From assembly GCA_030648815.1 (NCBI GenBank), contig JAUSHA010000055.1:1-17963 (forward strand): a stretch of 17,963 nucleotides of DNA, written 5' to 3'. The DNA comes from a bacterium (GTDB taxonomy: Bacteria > Patescibacteriota > Minisyncoccia > Minisyncoccales > MHMH01). Below the pieces are notes generated by a model. The model was not told where the DNA came from, did no database searches, and worked only from the letters and a program-made list of their open reading frames with translations. Both the position numbers and the translations under genes were made by a program. This document shows positions 12,666-17,963 of this stretch, in pieces (within the stretch, counting starts at the first letter, position 1; every line of letters begins with the position of its first letter).

Positions 12666-12721
12666 AGTAATGTTTAACGTTAAAGGTTAAACGATCGCAA
12701 CCTTTAACGTTAAACATTACT
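12666..12721. repeat. Long inverted repeat, copy 2 of the hairpin family
   Basis: Perfect 23-base arms (12666-12688, 12699-12721) around AAACGATCGC. Read on the minus strand the loop is GCGATCGTTT, one base short of copy 1's loop, and the inner arms are GTTTAACGTTAAAGGTT against GTTCAACGTTTAAGGTT in copy 1. Its right arm contains the rmuC stop codon (12717-12719), so it probably terminates rmuC. Confidence 0.9.
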
Positions 12722-13727
12722 CTCCGGCTTCGAGTTTTTTGGGCTCGCCGATATCTTCAAGCTTCTCTACTTTATCGTCCAGCATGGTTAAGCGTTTTTC
12801 CGACGAATCATAAGCGGATTTGGCATTGGTTAAATGACTCCCGAGCTTCCTGAAGTCATCCATAAGCTTTTGGGCATCCTGATGCACACGCCCAAGTTTT
12901 TTCAGTATTTCCTGGGTCTTTTTGGAAATCTGAACATCCCTAAACCAGTGTTCAATGGTCCTTAGGTCTTTATATATGCCATTAGGCGAAGTTAAAATAA
13001 TATGCTTTGACCAAGCAAAAGCCATAATATCCGCTTCCTTGCTAATGTTGTGGACTATTTCGTAATAAATAGCTTCGGCCGGAATATACATAAAAGCGTA
13101 GTCCAGGGTTCCCTCGGAAGGCAAAATGTATTTTGAAGCGATATCGTTTATCTTGAATTTTACATCATCAATGAAATTCTTTTTATGAAAATCTTTTTGG
13201 GTTTGGTCGGCGGTATTGACCATTTTTTCAAAGTTTTCGGAAGGAAACTTTGAATCAATCGGCAGAACCTTACCATTTGGTAATTTTAAAACGGCGTCAA
13301 CCTGCTCGCCTGAAGAAAACAAATATTGCATTTTATAAAGCTCTTGAGGGAAATGCTGGGAGAGAATATGTTCCAAGCTTGCCTCGCCCCATTGGCCTCT
13401 TAGCTTAGGAGATTTAAAAATTTCCTGAAAAGTGGAAACATCTTTGACGCTGTCTTGAACCTGTTTTAAATCCTCTCTTATTTTGGTCGCTTCCTGGGTA
13501 AAAGAACGCATCTGATCGTTCATGACCTTGGATGTGCCGACCTGGCTGTCTTTCATCTCCTTCAATTGGCCGATCATCAGATCGGTTAATCTTCTTTCTA
13601 AGTCCCTGATGGAATCCGACTGGCCCTTATCAACCTGAGATTTTTTCAGATAAAAAATAACCGAACCTGCACCTGCGACAACGAGCAGGGCGACCAGCAA
13701 TAGAAAAAATAAATTAAATTCGGCCAT
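12717..13727 (-). CDS. rmuC: RmuC-family DNA recombination protein
   Basis: 336 residues. A membrane anchor at 4-28 (FNLFFLLLVALLVVAGAGSV) is followed by a charged coiled coil (about 35-95, including RRLTDLMIGQLKEMKDSQ). The RmuC domain, related to PD-(D/E)XK nucleases, covers about 100-290: SPKLRGQWGEASLEHILSQH, then KLPNGKVLPIDSKFPSENFE, then YAFMYIPAEAIYYEIV. GQWGE and the IDSKFP strand (family D-x-K-F-P) are the hallmark residues. A second coiled coil ends the protein. RmuC limits sequence inversions at short inverted repeats, notable in a window with so many of them. The ATG is preceded by a promoter rather than a ribosome site, and the stop is inside a long hairpin. Confidence 0.93.
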   Translation of the reverse strand: MAEFNLFFLLLVALLVVAGAGSVIFYLKKSQVDKGQSDSIRDLERRLTDLMIGQLKEMKDSQVGTSKVMNDQMRSFTQEATKIREDLKQVQDSVKDVSTFQEIFKSPKLRGQWGEASLEHILSQHFPQELYKMQYLFSSGEQVDAVLKLPNGKVLPIDSKFPSENFEKMVNTADQTQKDFHKKNFIDDVKFKINDIASKYILPSEGTLDYAFMYIPAEAIYYEIVHNISKEADIMAFAWSKHIILTSPNGIYKDLRTIEHWFRDVQISKKTQEILKKLGRVHQDAQKLMDDFRKLGSHLTNAKSAYDSSEKRLTMLDDKVEKLEDIGEPKKLEAGE

Positions 13728-13733
13728 TACTCA

Positions 13734-13762
13734 ATTTTATCATTCCCGCCGCCCCCCGTCAA
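13734..13762 (-). promoter_or_regulatory. rmuC promoter, leaderless
   Basis: On the minus strand TTGACG (13762-13757), a 17-base G-rich spacer and TAAAAT (13739-13734). Six bases separate it from the ATG at 13727, so +1 falls on the start codon. Confidence 0.7.
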
Positions 13763-13773
13763 AATCACCAAAC

Positions 13774-13822
13774 AAAAAAGAGTCCTGAGTTCGCCAATTG
13801 GCGAATCGAAGGGCTCCTTTTT
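13774..13822 (-). terminator. prs terminator built from a repeat
   Basis: An inner perfect palindrome, TTCGCCAATTGGCGAA (13790-13805), inside an imperfect outer stem, flanked by A6 and T5. On the minus strand it reads GCCCTTCGA...CTCAGGAC and then T6. The outer part is the same repeat core as the insert in recR. Confidence 0.8.
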
Positions 13823-13831
13823 AATATTATT

Positions 13832-14761
13832 TTACTCGAATAAACAGCTTACAGATTCGAGATTGTGCTCTCTTATGATCGCCTCGGCAAGAAGAGAAGC
13901 GATGGAAATAACTTGTACTTTAGCGCTCGGACATTTCAACGGGATAGAATCTGTCACATAGATACGGCTGATCGGCGATGAGTCAATTCTGGAAGCGGCG
14001 TCATTGGAAAATAAACCGTGAGTGGCAAAGACATGAATATCTTTAGCTCCCATCTCTTTTAATTTATTGGCATTTTCAACAATCGTCCCGGCGGTATCTA
14101 TCATGTCATCAACCAATAAAATATTTTTATCCTTAACATCTCCGAGTATCGCTAAAACTTTCACTTTGTTGGTGTCGTATCTGTTCTTATAGGATAGGGC
14201 GATCGGAAGACCGCCTAATCTTTGGATGTAAGATTCCGCCAGCTTGGCCGATCCTACATCCGGCCCCATAACGACGAAATTATCCGGCTTAAAATTACTC
14301 TTGAAAAATTCTACGAAAACTTTGCGGGCGTAAAGATTATCAACCGGAATATCAAAGAATCCTTGTATTTGAGGAGAATGTAAATCAACCGTTAATACCC
14401 TATCCGCCCCTGCCTTAGTGATAACGTCGGCGACCAACTTAGCCGAGATGGGAGTTCGGGGGTCCGCTTTTCTATCCTGTCTTGCCCAGCCGAAATAAGG
14501 TATAACGGCGGTGATTTTCTCGGCCGCCGCCCTTTTCGCCGCATCAATCCATAGAAGTAATTGCATCAAGCTATCAGCCGGCGCATAGGTTGATTGAACG
14601 ATGTAAACATCCCTTCCCCGTATGGTTTCTTTATATCTTACCTTAAACTCTCCGTCGGCAAATTGAATAAGCTCTGATTCTCCGATTTTTATTCCGAGAT
14701 GATCACAAATTTTTTCCGTCAATTCGCGGCTTGCCTGTCCTCCGAAAACCTTCAGTTCCAT
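13832..14761 (-). CDS. prs: Ribose-phosphate pyrophosphokinase
   Basis: 309 residues, full length for class I PRPP synthetase, which makes 5-phosphoribosyl-1-pyrophosphate from ribose 5-phosphate and ATP. Visible: FADGEFKV (34-41), RQDRK (94-98), the divalent-cation motif VDLHSPQIQGFFDIPVDNLY (125-144), and the PRPP loop LLVDDMIDTAGTI (215-227). An ideal ribosome site (AAAGGAGG) lies a few bases before the ATG. The terminator directly after the stop separates it from rmuC. It may supply nucleotide salvage, the usual route in reduced genomes. Confidence 0.96.
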   Translation of the reverse strand: MELKVFGGQASRELTEKICDHLGIKIGESELIQFADGEFKVRYKETIRGRDVYIVQSTYAPADSLMQLLLWIDAAKRAAAEKITAVIPYFGWARQDRKADPRTPISAKLVADVITKAGADRVLTVDLHSPQIQGFFDIPVDNLYARKVFVEFFKSNFKPDNFVVMGPDVGSAKLAESYIQRLGGLPIALSYKNRYDTNKVKVLAILGDVKDKNILLVDDMIDTAGTIVENANKLKEMGAKDIHVFATHGLFSNDAASRIDSSPISRIYVTDSIPLKCPSAKVQVISIASLLAEAIIREHNLESVSCLFE

Positions 14762-14824
14762 TTCCGCCTCCTTTCAAAAGTGCTACCCCAAGAATACAAG
14801 ACTATGCGGCAGAAATCAAGCTTC

Positions 14825-15775
14825 TTATCTGAATAAAATTACTGAAGCGATGAAAGCAAGATAAATAAGAATTAGAATAACTGCTTCTTTTTTGATGATT
14901 TTTTCTTGAGTTCTGATAAAAATCAGGAAAGAAATCGCGGCGATGATGAGAAAAATCCTGGCGATGAAATAAGACGAAAAATTAATAATTTCAATCGGAT
15001 GAATCAGGGCCACTGTTCCCAAAACGAGGGTAGCGACAATAATAATGCCTCCCATTAAATTTCCCAACAAAAGCCAGTCCTGGCTTTTCTTTGCCGCCTG
15101 AAGAGTGAAAAAAGTTTCCGGCAGAGAGCTTCCTATGCCGATGATAAACATTCCAACCAGGCCTATGGGAATATTGAAAGTTTTCACGAAAAATAACGAC
15201 GACTCCACTAGTCCTTTGGCCGCCACCAGCATCAGTAAAACCGATAAAAGAAAAATGCCGAAATTTTTGAAAAAAACCTTGAAGCTGATTTTGCCGTCGC
15301 CGTCGTAAATTTTTTCAAACCTTTCTCTTTTGCTAAAAATCCAAAAAATATAAAAAATAAAGGCGCTGATTAAAATAAGCCCGTCAGAACGAGAAATTAT
15401 TCCGTCTAATGCCAAGATTATGGGTAAAATAGCGATGGCTACGGTAAAAATAGCCGACCCCTGCACTATCCTGCTTTTTGCGGACAAACCCATTCTGGAA
15501 ATAAAAACAGAAATCGCCACTACCAGAGACAAGTCAAAAATATTCGCTCCCATAACATCTCCGAAAGAAAGCTCCGGTACTTTATCTATCGCAGAAATGA
15601 TCCCTATGAAAAGATTGGGGAGAGAGGTGGCGACGGCCATCATAAGAAAACCGACCACGAATTCTTTCCAGCCTAAAAACTTGGCGATTTTTAATAAAGC
15701 GCCGACTAATAAACTGCTTGATAATGTAAGCAAGAGGCAAGAAATGACAAAAACTAAAATATATATAAAAATCAT
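14825..15775 (-). CDS. Sodium/calcium exchanger family (CaCA) membrane protein with altered ion site
   Basis: 316 residues, about ten hydrophobic segments in two inverted halves split by a charged loop (149-166), as in YrbG and NCX_Mj. Alpha repeat 1 is GFLMMAVATSLPNLFIGIIS (42-61) with GDVMGANIFD (72-81); alpha repeat 2 is GMFIIGIGSSLPETFFTLQA (208-227) with GNLMGGIIIV (238-247). In known exchangers both repeats read T/S-S-L-P-E and G-N-x-x-G-S-N. Here repeat 1 has Asn for the ion-binding Glu (residue 54), and repeat 2 keeps Glu220 but lacks the later polar residue. It probably transports a cation, but with changed selectivity. GGAAG close before the ATG is a weak ribosome site. Confidence 0.82.
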   Translation of the reverse strand: MIFIYILVFVISCLLLTLSSSLLVGALLKIAKFLGWKEFVVGFLMMAVATSLPNLFIGIISAIDKVPELSFGDVMGANIFDLSLVVAISVFISRMGLSAKSRIVQGSAIFTVAIAILPIILALDGIISRSDGLILISAFIFYIFWIFSKRERFEKIYDGDGKISFKVFFKNFGIFLLSVLLMLVAAKGLVESSLFFVKTFNIPIGLVGMFIIGIGSSLPETFFTLQAAKKSQDWLLLGNLMGGIIIVATLVLGTVALIHPIEIINFSSYFIARIFLIIAAISFLIFIRTQEKIIKKEAVILILIYLAFIASVILFR

Positions 15776-15804
15776 ATGCTTCCAACTATTATTTATTTTA
15801 TAAT

Positions 15805-15840
15805 AAAAAAGGCAGTGAACGCAAGTGTTCGCTGCCTTTT
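15805..15840 (-). terminator. Terminator after the nucleotidyltransferase-AAA+ gene
   Basis: Arms AAAAGGCAGTGAAC and GTTCGCTGCCTTTT (one G-T pair) with a six-base loop. The minus strand ends in T6. It lies five bases past the stop at 15846. Confidence 0.9.
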
Positions 15841-15845
15841 ATTTT

Positions 15846-17294
15846 TTATCTTCCTTCGTATAAATCTACTTCTTTCATAATGTCTCTCGTGGTAACTAAC
15901 CCGGGGACTTTCCCCAACCTCTCTTCTTTAACTTTTGCTTCCAGCGTCCTACGGATAATTTCACAAATATCCGATCCGCTGTAACCATCCGTCTGATGAA
16001 GAATAAAATCCATGTCCAGCAGCGCATCGACTTTACGATTAGCGATCTTTTCAGCCATCCTTACGATCTCGGCGATGTCGGATGCCCCCACATCTAACGG
16101 TTCGAAGAGCTTACGACCAGCTTTTTCTTCCGCCTTTCTTATGTGAATTTCAAATATCTCTTTCCGGCCTTCGCAATCAGGAAGCGGAACCTCAATAATG
16201 CGATCAATTCGGCCGGACCTTAGAATAGCCGGATCTATGTCTTTTAAGCGATTGGTAGCGAGAAATACCACGACATTATCAAAACTCTCAAGTCCATCCA
16301 TATTTCTGCAAAGAGCATCAACTACCTTCTTCGCCTCGCTTGATATGTCATAAAAACTTCTTGAGGGAGCTAAAGCATCGGCTTCATCAATAAAGATAAT
16401 GCCGCCAGTCTCTCTCGCTTTGGCAAAAAGGGCTTCAATATTCTTCTCTGAATTGCCCAGCCACTTATCTATGATCTCACTGGATTTCACATAATAAAAT
16501 GGTGCTCTAGTATTATCGGCAAGCGCTCTGGCAAGCAAGGTTTTTCCATTCCCCGGAGGGCCAAAGAGACAGATACCCTTAACCGGCCGAGTACCCCACT
16601 TATCATAAAGCTCGGGACTCTCGAGCGCCAAGGAAAGCTCCATAACCTCTTTCTTGGCTTTGACTTGGCCGCCGACAGCGTCAAATCCATTCATTCGCTT
16701 TTCTTGAGTAAAGACTACGCCGGGAATCCCGTTACTTATAAACTTGGGGAAATTTTCATCTTTTCTAAATTGACGCTCTTTGGAATAGAACCTTAGAACA
16801 TCTTGGCTAATGTTCTTAAAGAACATCGGGTCATTCCCCGCAAGAACCAGCTCATTAAGGTATTTTAAATTATGGCTGATCTGCGTATCTATAAAAATCA
16901 GGTCAACTGAAGGGTGATTACATAATTTTCCACAAAGCGGAGACTTTACTCTTTCTGAAAATTCTTTTCCGGGAAAAGTATTTACAAAAGCGGCGTAACA
17001 AGCATAGGCATATCCCCCGCTGGAATAATTGCCTTCGTATTTTTCTTTATTCTGGACAAAATTGCTAAAAGCAACCCTGGAAACTGTACCGTTATCAAGT
17101 ACAAGCAAATCAATATCATTCCCGTCTTCATTGCGGGCGGTTGACCCGAAAAGTCCGACAGCTTTAACAAAATCAAACTTCATAATTTGTTCGGCAACTT
17201 CAATCGCCTTTTGCATCAGATCATTATTTCCAAATCGAGGCTTATGAGCGCTCTTTAACTTCTTCACTTTTTCCCATGTCGTCTTTTCCGTCAT
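15846..17294 (-). CDS. Fusion of a Pol-beta-type nucleotidyltransferase and a p97/FtsH-like AAA+ ATPase
   Basis: 482 residues. The N-terminal domain (about 25-175) has the minimal nucleotidyltransferase pattern GLFGSTARNEDGNDIDLLVL: the GS motif at 50-51, D60 and D62, and a third acidic residue in SVDLIFID (D131). All residues needed for metal-dependent nucleotide transfer are present. The C-terminal domain (about 204-482) is a classical AAA+ module: FDAVGGQ (204-210), Walker A GPPGNGKT (245-252), pore-loop-like YYVKSSEIIDKWLG (267-280), Walker B IIFIDEAD (299-306), sensor 1 ATN (346-348), arginine fingers R359 and R362 (ILRSGRID) and GYSGSDI (437-443). No membrane segment or protease is attached. 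AAGGAGG stands four bases before the ATG. The gene follows tRNA-Glu by 36 bases with no clear promoter between. Function is unknown; see findings. Confidence 0.85.
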   Translation of the reverse strand: MTEKTTWEKVKKLKSAHKPRFGNNDLMQKAIEVAEQIMKFDFVKAVGLFGSTARNEDGNDIDLLVLDNGTVSRVAFSNFVQNKEKYEGNYSSGGYAYACYAAFVNTFPGKEFSERVKSPLCGKLCNHPSVDLIFIDTQISHNLKYLNELVLAGNDPMFFKNISQDVLRFYSKERQFRKDENFPKFISNGIPGVVFTQEKRMNGFDAVGGQVKAKKEVMELSLALESPELYDKWGTRPVKGICLFGPPGNGKTLLARALADNTRAPFYYVKSSEIIDKWLGNSEKNIEALFAKARETGGIIFIDEADALAPSRSFYDISSEAKKVVDALCRNMDGLESFDNVVVFLATNRLKDIDPAILRSGRIDRIIEVPLPDCEGRKEIFEIHIRKAEEKAGRKLFEPLDVGASDIAEIVRMAEKIANRKVDALLDMDFILHQTDGYSGSDICEIIRRTLEAKVKEERLGKVPGLVTTRDIMKEVDLYEGR

Positions 17295-17330
17295 AGCGCC
17301 TCCTTATTATTATTTTAATGTTCAACGCGG

Positions 17331-17405
17331 CGGCCCCATCGGGATTTGAACCCGAGTTACAGGGATGAGAACCCTGCGTCCTGAACCAGGCTAGACGATA
17401 GGGCC
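17331..17405 (-). tRNA. tRNA-Glu (anticodon CTC)
   Basis: Minus-strand cloverleaf: acceptor GGCCCTA/TGGGGCC (one G-T pair), D-arm TCGTCTAGCCTGGTTCAGGA, anticodon stem CAGGG/CCCTG with loop TTCTCAT (anticodon CTC), T-arm CGGG-TTCAAAT-CCCG, and discriminator G. CCA is not encoded (CCG follows). The acceptor and D-arm are typical of bacterial tRNA-Glu. The first 15 bases are also the last codons and stop of murF, so the tRNA must be cut from a shared transcript or have a promoter inside murF. Confidence 0.95.
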
Positions 17406-17963
17406 AGCTTTTATTTCTTTCACTACTTCAATCATACCCATTTCTTTTGAACCGTCAATCAGAATAAGGTCGCCTTCCTTAATTTCCGACTGAAGAGCTT
17501 TAGCGGCCGAAATAGCGTCATTAAATTGAAAAATTCTATCCTCTGCCATTCCTTTAGCTATAGCGCCTTGAACAAAAAATTTCGCCCTATCCCCTACGGC
17601 AAATAGCAGATCGGCTGAATTTTTAACTCTTTCCCCGACTGCCTCATGAGCCTCAATGGCGTATTTGCCGACGCCTATCATGTCCCCCAAAACAGCGATC
17701 TTGCGCTGAACGCCGTTAATCTCTTTTAGAATTCCCAAAGAATCCAGCATAGAAAAAGGCGAGGCATTCTTAGAATCATCCAGAATCCAAGAATTCTTAA
17801 TGCCGGGCGTGAGCTGCATAGTGCCGGGCAAACCCTTAAAATCCTTGAGAGCTTGGGAAACTTCCACTAAGTTCAGTCCCAGGGCCAAACCAACGGCAGA
17901 AGCCGCCAAGGCCGCATAAATGTTATCTTTGCCAAAAAGATTTTCCAGCCAACAGGGAACGAT
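17391..17963 (-). CDS. murF: UDP-N-acetylmuramoyl-tripeptide--D-alanyl-D-alanine ligase, C-terminal part (cut by window edge)
   Basis: 190 codons, open to the window edge; the frame begins before base 17963 and the visible part starts IVPCWLENLFGKDNIYAALA. This is the end of the central ATPase domain and the C-terminal Rossmann-like domain of a Mur ligase: GKDNIYAALAASAVGLALGL, GTMQLTPGIKNSWILDDSKN, VLGDMIGVGKYAIEAHEAVG and DLILIDGSKEMGMIEVV match MurF, which adds D-Ala-D-Ala to the peptidoglycan precursor. The family's DD-x-YNANP motif appears as DDSKNASP, a mild deviation. The stop TAG (17393-17391) lies inside tRNA-Glu, and the last residues GPIV are encoded by tRNA bases. Confidence 0.85.
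   Translation of the reverse strand: MVPCWLENLFGKDNIYAALAASAVGLALGLNLVEVSQALKDFKGLPGTMQLTPGIKNSWILDDSKNASPFSMLDSLGILKEINGVQRKIAVLGDMIGVGKYAIEAHEAVGERVKNSADLLFAVGDRAKFFVQGAIAKGMAEDRIFQFNDAISAAKALQSEIKEGDLILIDGSKEMGMIEVVKEIKAGPIV

Noticed and set aside
17295..17330. Promoter for the nucleotidyltransferase-AAA+ gene between tRNA-Glu and its ATG
   Set aside because: A TTGAAC and an AT-rich stretch exist, but no -10 box lies at proper spacing; co-transcription with murF and the tRNA is as likely.

Overview
The window looks like part of a small, tightly packed chromosome of a candidate-phyla-radiation bacterium (Patescibacteria, probably Parcubacteria-like). I infer this from short intergenic gaps, tRNA genes without an encoded CCA end, a DUF5671-type membrane protein, many GC-rich palindromic repeats lying both between and inside genes, and a housekeeping set (dnaX, cysS, dnaB, recR, rplU, rmuC, prs, murF, gap) with almost no intact biosynthetic genes. 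Phylum is an inference; no rRNA gene is present.

Layout. 1-918: 5' end of gap (glyceraldehyde-3-phosphate dehydrogenase) overlapping a GNAT acetyltransferase, both minus strand, then a terminator. 919-4022: a five-helix membrane protein with a pilin-like tail, a 67-residue small protein before it, and an MsbA-type ABC exporter. 4023-5250: an accessory or decaying patch: a GC-rich gene of unknown function with a consensus promoter, then ilvN and the last third of ilvB, cut off at about 5040 and joined to the 3' end of an unknown plus-strand gene. 5250-5670: tRNA-Gln, hairpins and a partial tRNA copy. 5671-7737: dnaX and a secreted protein with a signal peptide. 7830-11380 (plus strand): cysS, dnaB, recR. 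11289-15775 (minus strand): an EPSP-synthase-like protein running into the antisense of recR, rplU, rmuC, prs and a cation/Ca2+ exchanger homologue. 15846-17963 (minus strand): murF, tRNA-Glu and a nucleotidyltransferase-AAA+ fusion.

Main observations. (1) The 482-residue protein at 15846-17294 joins a complete Pol-beta-type minimal nucleotidyltransferase site to a complete p97/FtsH-like AAA+ domain; it sits directly behind tRNA-Glu and is the best candidate here for an undescribed system. (2) Short palindromic repeats are inserted in frame in dnaX, recR (twice) and cysS; in dnaX and recR an 8-residue insert falls in the same place, the loop between the two cysteine pairs of the zinc finger. 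(3) A long-hairpin repeat with a conserved loop occurs twice (10666-10734 and 12666-12721). (4) At least five genes, mostly housekeeping, have a sigma-70 promoter whose -10 box lies 5-8 bases before the start codon, predicting leaderless mRNAs, whereas others carry strong Shine-Dalgarno sites. (5) The murF reading frame ends inside tRNA-Glu. (6) ilvBN is a truncated remnant.

Readings are by eye. Family names rest on recognised motifs, not on searches.
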